The notes: generated by a model from the letters alone, not told the origin. Shown: positions 26,302-36,301, numbered from the stretch's first letter. The stretch: 64,000 bases of DNA from Terriglobia bacterium (GCA_020073525.1 JAIQFA010000007.1:1-64000); one strand, 5' to 3'. A program made the numbers and translations.

Positions 26302-27743
26302 TGTGTTCGGAGGGCTGGCTTGGCCAAGTCGTTTTCAGAAACATCCAAGAGGGGCAACTCCACTGTGAAACGACTTCCGTGGCCTTCCTGGCTGGAAACC
26401 TTGATTTCTGCGCCATGCGCGGTGCAGATGGCTTTCACGATGGCCAAGCCCAATCCCGCCCCGCCGGAGTTGCGGGAGCGTGCTTTGTCTGCCCGGTAAA
26501 AGCGCTCGAAGACATGAGGAAGGGCCTGGGCCGATATGCCGACGCCATTGTCAGAGACCTCGAGAACCGCGGTACGTCCGTTTCCGCGAACACTCACTTC
26601 GACTTCGCCGGCTTCGGGCGTGTATTTGATGGCGTTGGCGATCAGGTTCACAATGACTTGCTGCAGGCGCGACCGGTCGCCCTCGACGTAGATATCGACC
26701 GCTACGTTACTGCGGAACAAGATCCCCTTTTCCTCCGCTAACAGTCTCATTTGCTCAGCAGTCGAGGCCGCCAACTGGCCGAGGTCCAGCCGCGCCTTGC
26801 CCATTTTCACTTCACCCGCATCGAGGCGCGAAATGGCCAAGAGGCTCTCGACGATTTGCGACATCCTCTGGGTCTCTTCCAAGGCGCTGCCAATCTGATC
26901 CGTCAGCAAAGGGTTGAGGCAGTGGCTCTGCGCGATCCCCTCGAGTTCCAATTGGAGAACGGTCAACGGTGTCCGCAATTCGTGAGAAGCGTCGGCGGAA
27001 AAGCGGTTGATGTGCTGGAAGGCCTCGTCCAGCCGTTCGATCATGCGGTTCAAGGAAGTCGAGAGCCTTTCTAGTTCATCCCCGGTTCGGATCACGGGCA
27101 GGCGTTCGCTCAGGTTGGTGGAGGTGATGCCTTCTGCCCTTCTCGTGATCTCGTCCACGGGCTGCAACGACCGGCGCATCAGCCAGTAGCCGCTCCCCAC
27201 AGCCAGAGAAATAAGGAAGGGCATGTAAACAGCAAAGGTCACCAGCAATCCGTGGAGCACGACCTCGATCTGGTGATAGGGCACTCCACTTTCAACGACA
27301 AACTTGGTTCCATCTGGAGCGGTGTACTCCGCCTCGCCAACCAATAACCGGTGTCCTCCAGCCAACGCCACTTTTCGGGAACTGTTTTTTTCGTTTCCGT
27401 TGGGCAGGGGAACCTGGGACGGATCAAAGGCGCCGTCCTTGGGCGCACCGGAAAGGTAAATCACTCCAATCTCCGGTTGAATCACGCGGATAAAACGAGC
27501 ATTGAGCGCGGGCGAATAAGCCTCTTCGATTTCATCGGAAAGCCAGTCTGAACTTCTAAAAGGATGCTGCGAAAGCAACTGGATTGCGATGCTGCGGCAG
27601 TCTGCGCCGAGGGTTCTTTGGAGATCCCAGTAAAGATATCGTTCCAGCCCGAGGTAAACAGAAACTCCAAAGATCAGCAAGGCACCGGCCAGAAGTCCGG
27701 CATACCAAGCCGTGATACGGAAGCGAAGGGAGCGAGTGTTCAC
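26298..27743 (-). CDS. Sensor histidine kinase, CusS-like
   Basis: 481 residues: TM1 about 10-32, periplasmic sensor about 33-160, TM2 about 165-188, HAMP about 190-242, HisKA with phosphoacceptor His254 in DASHELRTPL, then the HATPase domain (NLIANAIKYTP, DNGVGI, GGAGLGLAI). It is an inner-membrane kinase of the heavy-metal/efflux-type group by domain order and context. It overlaps the response-regulator stop by 4 nt, so the two are coupled. The signal is not readable from sequence; the periplasmic part has no obvious His/Met/Cys metal cluster. Confidence 0.92.
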   Translation of the reverse strand: MNTRSLRFRITAWYAGLLAGALLIFGVSVYLGLERYLYWDLQRTLGADCRSIAIQLLSQHPFRSSDWLSDEIEEAYSPALNARFIRVIQPEIGVIYLSGAPKDGAFDPSQVPLPNGNEKNSSRKVALAGGHRLLVGEAEYTAPDGTKFVVESGVPYHQIEVVLHGLLVTFAVYMPFLISLAVGSGYWLMRRSLQPVDEITRRAEGITSTNLSERLPVIRTGDELERLSTSLNRMIERLDEAFQHINRFSADASHELRTPLTVLQLELEGIAQSHCLNPLLTDQIGSALEETQRMSQIVESLLAISRLDAGEVKMGKARLDLGQLAASTAEQMRLLAEEKGILFRSNVAVDIYVEGDRSRLQQVIVNLIANAIKYTPEAGEVEVSVRGNGRTAVLEVSDNGVGISAQALPHVFERFYRADKARSRNSGGAGLGLAIVKAICTAHGAEIKVSSQEGHGSRFTVELPLLDVSENDLAKPALRTH

Positions 27744-28420
27744 GAATCCGCTCCGTCGCTGATGCTGTAGCCCACCCCCCGCACGGTGCGAATCAGCTTC
27801 TGTTCGTAAGGATCGTCCACCTTGCTGCGGAGGTGCCGTACATAGACGTCCACGATATTGTTGATGCCATCGAAACTTTGATCCCAGACATGCTCGATGA
27901 TCATGGTTCGCGATAAAACCCTGCCGGCATTCGACATCAGATATTCGAGCAGAGAATATTCCTTAGAGGTCAGATCAATCCGCTTGCCAGCGCGCTTCAC
28001 TTGCTGCGAGAGACGGTCGAGTTCCAAGTCTCCCACACGAACCACGCTGCTTCGACTGACCGGTCCACGACGGAGCAACGCCTTCACGCGGACGAGCAGT
28101 TCCGCGAAGGCGAAGGGCTTGGTGAGATAGTCATCCGCGCCGGCTTCAAAGTTACCCACCTTGTCCGAGACCGCATCGCGAGCCGTCAAGATCAATACCG
28201 GAACGTGGGCGTTCTGGCTTCGAAGACGGCGGAGCACCTGAGTGCCGTCCATCTTGGGCAGCATTAGGTCAAGAATCACGAGGTCATAGCTGTACGTAGT
28301 CGCCATTTCGAGCCCCGCTTGGCCATCCGCGATCACGTCGACCGCGAATCGCTCGGCCATCAGCCCGCGCGCCACAAAACTCGATACCTTCTCTTCGTCT
28401 TCGACCAGCAGAATCCGCAT
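27740..28420 (-). CDS. OmpR/PhoB-family response regulator, CusR-like
   Basis: 226 residues. The receiver domain has the acidic pair in VEDEE, phosphorylation site Asp51 (LVILDLMLPKMDG), Thr79 and Lys101 (DDYLTKPF). The C-terminal winged helix (about 130-222) ends in YVRHLRSKVDDPYEQKLIRT and RGVGY. It should activate the downstream kinase and pump genes. Upstream, 28475-28499 carries the same bipartite motif as the tolC promoter, which fits autoregulation plus target control. Start ATG at 28420. Confidence 0.93.
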   Translation of the reverse strand: MRILLVEDEEKVSSFVARGLMAERFAVDVIADGQAGLEMATTYSYDLVILDLMLPKMDGTQVLRRLRSQNAHVPVLILTARDAVSDKVGNFEAGADDYLTKPFAFAELLVRVKALLRRGPVSRSSVVRVGDLELDRLSQQVKRAGKRIDLTSKEYSLLEYLMSNAGRVLSRTMIIEHVWDQSFDGINNIVDVYVRHLRSKVDDPYEQKLIRTVRGVGYSISDGADS

Positions 28421-28474
28421 TGATTCTCTGCGACATAGTATATTGCGATTCCAAGATGAACCCTAAACAAAGCG

Positions 28475-28499
28475 AGGATGAAAAGTTATTCAGAATCAG
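28475..28499 (-). promoter_or_regulatory. Candidate autoregulatory box upstream of the response regulator
   Basis: On plus: AGGATGAAA, 5 nt, TTCAGAATCAG, 55-79 bp before the start codon. It matches the 26277-26301 box in 19 of the 20 non-spacer positions. A TATACT hexamer on the minus strand about 30 bp further downstream could be the -10 element. Confidence 0.6.
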
Positions 28500-28588
28500 G
28501 GGGAACTCAGGTGGAAGACAAGGATTGATTGTCGCGTGGAGCGACGCTAGAAGCCACCTCACGAATCGACGAAGGATCTAACGCCGAA

Positions 28589-28660
28589 CTCCCTCAGGGG
28601 CTAAAGCCCACATTATGGTTGGCGCTCACCGGCACGGCTGAAGCCGTGCCCTACCCAAAA
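28589..28660. repeat. Paired-hairpin intergenic repeat, copy 3
   Basis: Left hairpin 28598-28609 (GGGC stem, TAAA loop); right hairpin 28631-28650 (GGCACGGC stem, TGAA loop), tail CTACCCAAAA. It occupies the gap between the response regulator promoter and the hydrolase gene ending at 28687. The right stem sequence differs from all other copies but pairs perfectly. Confidence 0.8.
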
Positions 28661-28686
28661 GCCGATTCACGAGATAGCTTGCGGAA

Positions 28687-30060
28687 CTACCTCGTACCTG
28701 ATGGCTGGTACTTCTTGAAGCCGGCGCGATCCATGCCGCGCTTTGCCTCTGGGTTTTTCATGAAGGTATCCCAAACGAAACCAGTGCGAGCATTTTCTGC
28801 CATGAGCATAGTGATTCCTACGTCGATGCCTACTACGTCGCCGTCGTACCAATTCTTGAGTGGATTGAACGCATTTACAAATCCGTATTGGCTCCATGCT
28901 TGTCCATAATGATCCTTGATGTTCTTTAGCACACGCATCACGGGTTGCGGCAAAAAGGTCAAGGAACCTGCCGAAGCGCTCGGGACCACGGTGCCATCAA
29001 TCGGCCCCATCGTTGGCGGACCTCCCCAAATCACGTAACCCTTCTGCGAATCCGAAGCCGAAATACCCCACAGATCATCGCTATAATCGGGGAACTGCTT
29101 GCCCAACTCCAGACAGAAAAGGCGGTGGACATCGGTCGCCGATATCGAGTTCTGGAAATAATCGGCATAGGCGTCGCGTTTGCCACGAAAATCAAACCAA
29201 GCCTGGGAGTATTGATGCACAAACAAAGGAGCGAATGCGCCGATATAACGAATGCCGCCATATTCGAACTTGGTGCGCTTCCAGGCATTCCAGGCTTCCT
29301 TGGGAAGGGGATGAGTAAGCGATCCCAATCCCAGGAGATAGATCATCATCATCTCGCTGTAGTAGTCCCAGCGATAGGGCAGAAAACCGAATTCGGGAGT
29401 CCAGCCATGCGGCAGTAGCGAGGTGTCTTCGGACAGCCAGCTCCAATCAACCCGGTTAAAGATCTGGTAAGCCAGAAGACTGATTTCAGAATGTTCCTCA
29501 AAGTGTTGCCGGCAAGTGAGAATTCCGCAGAGCAGGATGGACGTGTCGACGGACGAAACCTCAGAATCCCACACTCTCTCTCCGGTGTTGATGTCGGCGA
29601 AATGGTAGAAGAATCCCCGATGAGTCGGCATCTTTTTCCATAGGAAGCGGAGAGTCACCAGAACCCGCTCCCGCGCATCGGATAGTGAAATAAACCCACG
29701 CTTTTGTGCGATACAGAGAGCGGTTAGCCCGAACCCCGTGGCCGCAATACTGGCGACCACGGTGTTGGAATTCGCTCGCACACTGCACCGATCCCTTACC
29801 AACCCGGTTTGCGGGCTTGCTTGGTCCCAAAAAAATTGGAAGTTTCGCTTCTCCAGTTCGTCGAGAAACTGGTCGTCCGCTGGCGAAAGAGAGGTTGGGG
29901 CCGGGGAGGGTTGGGGAGCGGTGTGCGGGTCCTCCGCCGCAGGGAGGGCAAATCCCTTCTGGTGGAACACGCTCCACAAGCTCATGCCCGCGATCTGCAA
30001 CAGGAGGTCCCGTCGGGAAAGGTGGTTCGTACAAAGGCTGTTCGTTCTCTTTTGACGCAT
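28687..30060 (-). CDS. Exported GH144-like glucanase / glucoamylase-domain protein
   Basis: 457 residues with a twin-arginine-like leader (SRRDLLLQIAGMSLWSVF), so possibly Tat-exported. After a Pro/Ser linker the body matches the (alpha/alpha)6 'glucoamylase' domain family that includes GH144 endo-beta-1,2-glucanases: FLDELEKRNFQFFWDQ, GLVRDRCSVRANSNTVVASI, ATGFGLTALCIA, FFYHFADINTGER, LPYRWDYYSEMMMIYLLGLG, HQYSQAWFDFRGKRD. A role in beta-glucan hydrolysis is known for part of the family; substrate here is not proven. ATG 30060 is chosen; a GTG at 30084 is in frame. Divergent from the gene at 30227. Confidence 0.78.
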   Translation of the reverse strand: MRQKRTNSLCTNHLSRRDLLLQIAGMSLWSVFHQKGFALPAAEDPHTAPQPSPAPTSLSPADDQFLDELEKRNFQFFWDQASPQTGLVRDRCSVRANSNTVVASIAATGFGLTALCIAQKRGFISLSDARERVLVTLRFLWKKMPTHRGFFYHFADINTGERVWDSEVSSVDTSILLCGILTCRQHFEEHSEISLLAYQIFNRVDWSWLSEDTSLLPHGWTPEFGFLPYRWDYYSEMMMIYLLGLGSLTHPLPKEAWNAWKRTKFEYGGIRYIGAFAPLFVHQYSQAWFDFRGKRDAYADYFQNSISATDVHRLFCLELGKQFPDYSDDLWGISASDSQKGYVIWGGPPTMGPIDGTVVPSASAGSLTFLPQPVMRVLKNIKDHYGQAWSQYGFVNAFNPLKNWYDGDVVGIDVGITMLMAENARTGFVWDTFMKNPEAKRGMDRAGFKKYQPSGTR

Positions 30061-30202
30061 CAGTTGAAGTTTAGATGCTCCCACATACGGATTGGGATCT
30101 CGAAGTTCAAGAGAGAATTGTGGCCCTTGGCCGCATGGTTGAGTAAATTGCTAACGAACGATCTGCGATATCCAGCAACCCCGCCACCCGGAAAGAGCGT
30201 CC

Positions 30203-30208
30203 TATAAT
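30203..30208 (+). promoter_or_regulatory. -10 hexamer before the 30227 gene
   Basis: A perfect TATAAT lies 19 bp before the ATG at 30227, with AAAGGG as ribosome binding site between. No good -35 hexamer is visible at 16-18 bp upstream, so either an activator is needed or the match is fortuitous. Confidence 0.4.
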
Positions 30209-30226
30209 GTTAACCTAAAGGGTACG

Positions 30227-31210
30227 ATGAGCAGCCGAAAAACGACCGCGATCTGGACCATTCTGGCGTTCGGGATTATGGGGGCGATCTTGACCATCGC
30301 CCTTTTGTACCGTCGGCAACCGGTCGTATTGAGGGGTGCCGTCGTACAAGAGGACCGCGACCCAAATAAGCAATTACCGCTTGCAGACGTCCAAATCACC
30401 GCGACCAACAGTTTGGGCAGCGGGAAATCCCAGTCAAATCCTTCCGGCTTTTTCCGTTTGACACTACCCAAAGGACTCCGGCGACGTCAGCCCGTCATTC
30501 TCCAATTCCGGCACAAGGATTATCAGCCGCTTGATTTGGATGACTTTATTGGGGACAAACTTTATATCGCTCGCATGGTCCGAATCCACCAGGACACAAA
30601 GGCCGAGTCAGGGCCCGGGTCCGTGGTCTCGAATGCGCGGATAAGGTATTCAGTAAAGGCGACGACCGAGGCGAATATCGGAACTGCAGTGAAGACGTTC
30701 CAAGTCGTCAACATCGGGAATAAGCCGTGTAACCAGCAGCCTCCGTGCTCGCCCGGCGGCGGCAAGTGGAAGGCAGCGATCGGTTCTCTGTCTGTCGATG
30801 CCGGAGAGGGGAATGAATTCCGCAACCCAAGAGTTTCTTGCATCGCCGGACCGTGCCCCTTCGCAAAGATCGAACAAGAGAACCTCTCGCAGGACGGGCG
30901 CCACTTCAACGTATCGGTTCGTAATTGGTCGGACACAACCACTTTTTTGTTGGAGGCTGAAGTGGTTCACCGCATGACCAGTGATATGGTACGGGAATCC
31001 TATCCCGTAATTTTCGGACGCGCTTTGAACTTCAGCCTGCCCGCGGAAGCGGAGGGCCCGAGCATCGAAGCAGAAATCGATAAAGAAGCCATTGTTTTTC
31101 CGCTCGGACCAAATCTCTTCTTACGATGGGCAGATTGTCACAGCGAAGTCGACAAGGACCAATCCAAAACCTATCGCTGCGAACTCAAACCCGGATACCA
31201 GTTCCAGTGA
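30227..31210 (+). CDS. Membrane-anchored protein with carboxypeptidase-regulatory-like domain
   Basis: 327 residues, function unknown. One N-terminal membrane helix (AIWTILAFGIMGAILTIALL, about 8-28) anchors the rest outside the cytosol. Residues about 34-105 resemble a carboxypeptidase-regulatory-like beta sandwich (LRGAVVQEDRDPNKQLPLAD, SGFFRLTLPKG). The remaining 220 residues form a beta-rich domain with paired cysteines (GNKPCNQQPPCSPGG, SCIAGPC, ADCHS...YRCEL). It is the only plus-strand gene between 10 and 54 kb, divergent from the GH144-like gene and convergent with the GH39 gene. Confidence 0.65.
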   Translation: MSSRKTTAIWTILAFGIMGAILTIALLYRRQPVVLRGAVVQEDRDPNKQLPLADVQITATNSLGSGKSQSNPSGFFRLTLPKGLRRRQPVILQFRHKDYQPLDLDDFIGDKLYIARMVRIHQDTKAESGPGSVVSNARIRYSVKATTEANIGTAVKTFQVVNIGNKPCNQQPPCSPGGGKWKAAIGSLSVDAGEGNEFRNPRVSCIAGPCPFAKIEQENLSQDGRHFNVSVRNWSDTTTFLLEAEVVHRMTSDMVRESYPVIFGRALNFSLPAEAEGPSIEAEIDKEAIVFPLGPNLFLRWADCHSEVDKDQSKTYRCELKPGYQFQ

Positions 31211-31244
31211 AGGGGTTGGTGCGCTCACTTTCTTCACCCCGTTC

Positions 31245-32765
31245 TTACTTCACTTCGATGACTGCCAGCGCGTCCGGAGCCAGATCAAGAGTCAATTCGC
31301 CCTCGGTCAACTCACGGATTTCGGCCGGAGGCAATTGCGAGGCCTGTTGCAACGCCTTGAGTTGTTCCTGGCTGGGGTAGCGCGGTTGTCCCATTTTTTC
31401 GTAGGCCGGATGCACGTCCCCGTGGTCGCGATCCACGCGCGAAATATACGCCCGGCGGCTTCCGGCAAGATGGTCGAATCGCAGATGAATTGTCTTGGAC
31501 GATCCGGTCTGGTCCAGAGGAACGAGATTCCACGCCGCGACTACCAACGAACCATCCTTCTTGCGCGTCACCAGCACGGAACTGGAGTCCACCGTAATTC
31601 GTTCGTTACCTAATTCGTGCAGCAATTTGAATGCGTTGAACGACGGCTTGGGAATACCGCCGGCCGCGATCAGTCCAAAGCCACCGTAGAAGGGCTCTTT
31701 CACTACGCCCTGTTCCTCGAAGACGTCAGAGAACGTCCAGTAGGACATCATATCCGCCAAGCCATCGCACTGACGGATGGTGTCAGCCATCCAGGGACCC
31801 ATGTAGATAGAGTCGGTAACGGCAGGCTCAAAAAAGTAGCTGGCGTTGTACTCGGTCCAGATCAGAGGCAGGCTGGGCATGGTCGACGCCCGGATCTCGT
31901 CGTGCACTTTCTTGACCGCACGGCACACCATCTGGTCGCACGGAATCTTCTCGTCCGTGCCAAAGACATCTTGGGCGCGGTCGTTGCCGTAAACGTGGGA
32001 GGAGACGAAATCCACGGGAACCTTGTTTTCGGCACAGTGCCGAATGAAGATGTCGGCCCATGCGGCCTGCGCGGTGGAGGGTCCACCCACACGCAGGCGC
32101 GTACTCACTTGCTTAATGGAGCGCGCCGTGTGATCGTAAAGCTCCCAGTAGGTGGCCTGTTTCGGTTCCCCCGCCCAGAAATCAATATTCGGTTCGTTCC
32201 AGACTTCAAAGTACCACTGCGCGACCTCGTCGATGCCGTAACGCTCCACGAGGTGCTTGGTGAACGCGGTAATGAGATCATCCCACTTGTCCCAATCTTT
32301 CGGCGGAGAGACGTTCTGCTTATACCAAAAAGGATGCAGGTCGCCTTCGCGGGCAGCCAGCTTCTTGGGCATGAAACTTAGTTCGACGAGCGGGCGCACA
32401 CCGTTGGCCAGCAAGCCGTCATAGATCTGATCCACGTAGGAAAAGTTGTACTGGGGACGCCCCTGCGGGTCCTCGTCGTAGACGCCGACTTCATCATGGA
32501 AGATGGCGTGGAAGCGAACGTATTCGAAGCCTGTAATCTTTTTGACATCGCGGAGATCCTTGCGGTAGCTCTCGCGCAACGTCACGATGGCGCGCTCGGA
32601 ACCAAACATCTGCTCCCAGAAGTGGGGGAGGGGATGGGTGGGGGCGGTGGCATCGATGACGACTACGCTGGAGTCTTCAGGTGTACTCGCTCCCTGAGCG
32701 GGCGCGCGATGTATCAACGTCAGGGCAAAGACGACGACAACGACAAGTCGGGTGTTCTTTCTCAT
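31245..32765 (-). CDS. Exported GH39-like glycoside hydrolase
   Basis: 506 residues, signal peptide (MRKNTRLVVVVVFALTLIHR, cleavage near PAQG). (beta/alpha)8 hydrolase of clan GH-A resembling GH39 beta-xylosidases: YVRFHAIFHDEVGVY near the N-terminus, acid/base Glu in FEVWNEPNIDFW, nucleophile Glu in LIWTEYNASY, followed by GLADMMSYWTFSDVFEE and a C-terminal beta domain. Predicted to release xylose or a related sugar from glycans outside the cytosol. ATG 32765 with AGGATC upstream. No immediate partner gene; otsB ends 170 bp upstream on the same strand. Confidence 0.87.
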   Translation of the reverse strand: MRKNTRLVVVVVFALTLIHRAPAQGASTPEDSSVVVIDATAPTHPLPHFWEQMFGSERAIVTLRESYRKDLRDVKKITGFEYVRFHAIFHDEVGVYDEDPQGRPQYNFSYVDQIYDGLLANGVRPLVELSFMPKKLAAREGDLHPFWYKQNVSPPKDWDKWDDLITAFTKHLVERYGIDEVAQWYFEVWNEPNIDFWAGEPKQATYWELYDHTARSIKQVSTRLRVGGPSTAQAAWADIFIRHCAENKVPVDFVSSHVYGNDRAQDVFGTDEKIPCDQMVCRAVKKVHDEIRASTMPSLPLIWTEYNASYFFEPAVTDSIYMGPWMADTIRQCDGLADMMSYWTFSDVFEEQGVVKEPFYGGFGLIAAGGIPKPSFNAFKLLHELGNERITVDSSSVLVTRKKDGSLVVAAWNLVPLDQTGSSKTIHLRFDHLAGSRRAYISRVDRDHGDVHPAYEKMGQPRYPSQEQLKALQQASQLPPAEIRELTEGELTLDLAPDALAVIEVK

Positions 32766-32935
32766 TCAAACGATCCTGGAGTCGGGAAACGGCGGACTTG
32801 TTTCCACCGTCCTGAAATGTTATACGCGAAACCTAGAAGCTGAAGCGAGCCTGGAGTTCCAGCACGCGTCCGGCTAAGCCGGGGGAAACCCCGTGAATAA
32901 AGCGGTGCCCCTGGAGAGTGCGAAAGCTGCAGTCG

Positions 32936-33763
32936 TCATCCATTCACGGCCGCAGCCGCGCCGCTGTCAAAAGTATCATATTGAGTACACATCTTGAGCC
33001 ATAGCCCGAGAAAATCGAGGAGTTCGTCGGGAGGCTGCAACCACAACTGGGCAGCAGTCTGGCGCCACTTGGGACGCACCAGCACGCTGATGCCGCGGCC
33101 CTCCATGGCCCTAAATGCGGATTCGTCGGTGGCGTCGTCGCCCAGATAAGCGGCTGGGGCGTCGGGACTGATTTCACTCAAAAAGGCGCGAACCGCATCT
33201 CCCTTATCGGCATGGCTCGCGCGTATTTCCACGCCGCCGTCGAATTCCAGGAGATCGAGTCCGCTGTGCTGCGCTATGGGGCGCCAGCCAAGCATGACGC
33301 GGGCGCAAAGATCCTCCACCTCGATTTCACTCAATCCGCGCCAGTGAACGGCAATGCTTCCTGCCTTGAATTCCGCAGTGTGGCGCAGTTGCTGGTAACC
33401 AAGCCAGCGATCGGCATCCGACAGACCATCGAGTGTTCGCTCGTCCAGGTGCGGCATCTCCAAACTCCCGTCAGTCCTCAAACGCTGCAGCCCGTGGACT
33501 CCCCAGACTTCGGGACACGGGTGAATGTTGAGCAGGGGGAGGACATCGGGCGCATCTCGGCCGGAGATGACAACTACTCGCGTGCGGCCATTGCGTATGA
33601 TGTCTTGCAGGATGAGCGCTGCCCCGGGATACGGGTAGGCCTGGTCGCGCCGGGCGTGAAATGGCGCCAGCGTTCCGTCGTAATCGAGCAATAGTACCGC
33701 CTGCGACGCATGGGCAACAGTGTGTAGAAACGGTGTAAGTTCGGATTGCACTTCTGGCCTCAA
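32936..33763 (-). CDS. otsB: Trehalose-6-phosphate phosphatase
   Basis: 275-residue HAD-superfamily phosphatase. Motif I LLLDYDGTLAPF carries the nucleophile and acid aspartates; motif II is VVISGRD; motif IV is LGDDATDESAFRA. HADKGDAVRAFL is also OtsB-like. It removes phosphate from the OtsA product to give trehalose. The start is inferred at TTG 33763 (LRPEVQSELTPFL) because AAGGAGA lies 6 nt upstream; the frame is open further, into otsA, up to 33895. It is 62 bp after the otsA stop on the same strand, so an otsAB operon. Confidence 0.88.
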   Translation of the reverse strand: MRPEVQSELTPFLHTVAHASQAVLLLDYDGTLAPFHARRDQAYPYPGAALILQDIIRNGRTRVVVISGRDAPDVLPLLNIHPCPEVWGVHGLQRLRTDGSLEMPHLDERTLDGLSDADRWLGYQQLRHTAEFKAGSIAVHWRGLSEIEVEDLCARVMLGWRPIAQHSGLDLLEFDGGVEIRASHADKGDAVRAFLSEISPDAPAAYLGDDATDESAFRAMEGRGISVLVRPKWRQTAAQLWLQPPDELLDFLGLWLKMCTQYDTFDSGAAAAVNG

Positions 33764-33825
33764 TCCCGTTCTCCTTTCTCCTTCTCGATGGTCATGCTCT
33801 TTCTCTGTGTTCGCGAACAGCGGAA

Positions 33826-36129
33826 TCACGCCACGGTCGCGCTGGCATGAACCTTGCCCGGCACATCCTCGGGAGCATCCAAACGCACCTCGCAAAGTTC
33901 GGTAATCAGGTTTCCGGCCCAGCGGTATATGTTGTTCTCCTTGATCACCTTTCGCATACGACGCATACGCAACTCTTTGTCTTCCGGTTCCATCTCTAAC
34001 GCGGCGCGAATCGCCTCGGCGGTCTGATCGATGTCGTAAGGATTCACCAGCAGGGCGTCGCGCAGTTCGCGGGCCGCTCCCGTGAACTGGCTGAGGATCA
34101 GCACGCCGCGCTCGTCCCGGCGTGCAGCCAAAAATTCCTTGGCCACAAGATTCATGCCATCGTGCAACGAAGTCACCAGGCAGAGATCGGCGGCTCGGTA
34201 ATAAGGCTCGATCTCTTTATGACTGTGCTGGCGGTTGAGGAACACGATGGGCTTCCACTTTCCGCCTTGGAAACGCCAATTGATGCGCTCCGCCTCGGCC
34301 TCCACTTCGGCGAGCAAGTCGTGATAGCGCTTGATGTGAGTGCGGCTGGGCGCTCCAATCTGCACGAACGTGAACTTCCCCTGATAACGGGGATATTTTT
34401 CGAGGAACCGCTCAATCGCCAGGAAGCGCTCCAAAATTCCCTTGGTATAGTCGACACGATCGACGCCAACCCCCATGAGAGTCGCCTCCACGCCCAGAGT
34501 TCGCAACAGAGCGGAACGTTCGAGGTAGTTGAAGCCGTGATTGTTGTTTTCGGCGGCGTCATCCTCGCTGAAGGCAACGCTGATAGGAAAGGGCCGCACC
34601 AGGGTGCGGTGATCCTGGCGGAGCACGGAAAAATGTTCCCGGTCCACGCGCGACTCCACGACACGGTCGACGGTCTCCAGAAAATTGTTGCAGTGCGACT
34701 GGACGTGAAACCCGATCAGGTCGGCTCCGAGCAGACCGTCCACCAACTGGCGCTGCCAGGGGCAGATGCCAAAGGCTTCCGGATTCGGCCACGGAATGTG
34801 CCAGAAGATCGCCACGCGCGCATCCGGCCGCTTTTCCTTGATCAGCCGCGGCAGTAACGCGAAATGATAATCCTGAACGAGCACCATCGGTTTCGCGACA
34901 TTCTCGATTTCTTCGAGCACCGCGGCCGTGAACTTGCGATTGACCTCCTGGTAGTACTGCCAGTCGGCGGCCCGAAATAGAGGGCGGGTGTGTGCGATAT
35001 GACAAAGGGGCCAAAGCCCTTCGTTGGCAAAGCCGTAGTAGTAACCCTCCTCTTCCTCCTTGGTAAGCCATACCCGGCGCAAAGTATAGCGGGGATCTTC
35101 GGGAGGAACGCGCAACCGGTCGGCGGCGTCCACGACTTCAGTGTCGGCATTGCCACTGCCGTGCGCGATCCAAGTGCCGTCGCATGCATTCAGAACAGGT
35201 TCGAGCGCGGTGACCAGGCCGCTCGGCGGAACGACCACCTCGAGCGCCTTCCCGTTTCGCTGGTGCATGTAAGGCTCACGATTGGAGACGACGACTAGAT
35301 GGCCATCCTCCAGACGGGTGCGGAGTTGCACCGAGAGGCGATCCGCAGTCCACATAGACTCACCCGCTTCGCGCAGGCGAGCCTCATTTTCGGCTGCGTT
35401 GCGGGCATGGCTGAGGCTCTCAGCCATAGTCGCAACTTCGCGCACCAGCGGCCGGAAAATGTCAAAGTCCGGCACCTCCTGGTGGAAGGAGATCTTTCCC
35501 GTGCGCAGCGCGCGCATCCACACGGCGGCCCGGGCAATCGGACCCGTGATACTCCAGCGGACAATCAACAGCGTGATCAGAACGATCAGGAAAACCTGCG
35601 CCAGCACGCGGAAGAATGTCTGGCGCCAGACGAGCAGGATCTGCGCGCGGATGTAGCTCACATCATGCACTACGGCCATGCCGCCCAAGACTTCATCCTG
35701 GCGGCGAATCGGCAACCCAAGGATGTGAACCGGCGTGCTCCCCAGCCTGAGGAACGAACTCTCTTCGTGACCCTGCGTGATGGCCTGCGCCATGGGCCCC
35801 GGACACCCGGTCAGTGTTTTCGCCAGCTCCGTAGTTACCGCGACGACGGTGCCCTGCCGGTCACAGATCACCACTCCCAGCAGGTGCTCCCGGTTTCCGA
35901 AGCGCTGCACAAGTCGCTGCAGCTCCTTGTTTGGACCTGCTGGCGAGCCGGCGTTCCACGACCGCTCGACATTGCCCACCAGGCTTTCCCCAAGAATCTC
36001 GTCGCGACGCTCCACATCGCTCCGCAGAGCGCGCTTTTCGCCCAGTACTTCGTAGTAGGAAAAGCCAGAGGATACAAGCGTGATGCCGACAATCAGAGAG
36101 ACGATGAGGCGAACGCTCAACAGTCGCAT
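33826..36129 (-). CDS. otsA: Trehalose-6-phosphate synthase fused to a membrane sensor and HAMP module
   Basis: 767 residues against about 470 for ordinary OtsA. N-terminal part: TM1 (about 7-27), extracytoplasmic domain (about 28-175, with [16 protein letters not shown] like a Cache fold), TM2 (about 175-192), HAMP (about 193-245, [20 protein letters not shown] and a second helix). GT20 catalytic domain about 277-745: [78 protein letters not shown]. It makes trehalose-6-phosphate from UDP-glucose and glucose-6-phosphate at the inner membrane. Signal-controlled synthesis is inferred. ATG 36129 with AAAGGA upstream. Confidence 0.9.
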   Translation of the reverse strand: MRLLSVRLIVSLIVGITLVSSGFSYYEVLGEKRALRSDVERRDEILGESLVGNVERSWNAGSPAGPNKELQRLVQRFGNREHLLGVVICDRQGTVVAVTTELAKTLTGCPGPMAQAITQGHEESSFLRLGSTPVHILGLPIRRQDEVLGGMAVVHDVSYIRAQILLVWRQTFFRVLAQVFLIVLITLLIVRWSITGPIARAAVWMRALRTGKISFHQEVPDFDIFRPLVREVATMAESLSHARNAAENEARLREAGESMWTADRLSVQLRTRLEDGHLVVVSNREPYMHQRNGKALEVVVPPSGLVTALEPVLNACDGTWIAHGSGNADTEVVDAADRLRVPPEDPRYTLRRVWLTKEEEEGYYYGFANEGLWPLCHIAHTRPLFRAADWQYYQEVNRKFTAAVLEEIENVAKPMVLVQDYHFALLPRLIKEKRPDARVAIFWHIPWPNPEAFGICPWQRQLVDGLLGADLIGFHVQSHCNNFLETVDRVVESRVDREHFSVLRQDHRTLVRPFPISVAFSEDDAAENNNHGFNYLERSALLRTLGVEATLMGVGVDRVDYTKGILERFLAIERFLEKYPRYQGKFTFVQIGAPSRTHIKRYHDLLAEVEAEAERINWRFQGGKWKPIVFLNRQHSHKEIEPYYRAADLCLVTSLHDGMNLVAKEFLAARRDERGVLILSQFTGAARELRDALLVNPYDIDQTAEAIRAALEMEPEDKELRMRRMRKVIKENNIYRWAGNLITELCEVRLDAPEDVPGKVHASATVA

Positions 36130-36301
36130 GCATAGTCCTTTAGGCCTGGATTTTGACGCGATGGCGTTCGAACGGGTTGTCCGCTAAGTTCAAACGCCAG
36201 TTGGAAATAGAAGTTCAACCATCGCTGGAAAAAGGGGACGGATATCCACCCGCCCCCTTCCCCGTGGATACCCTGCTCAGAGGCACCACATATTGGGGAA
36301 A

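Noticed and set aside
20182-28420. Calling the cluster a copper/silver (Cus) system
   Set aside because: The pump has the drug-type Lys in TM10, and I see no Met/His metal clusters in the adaptor or sensor; only the layout is Cus-like.
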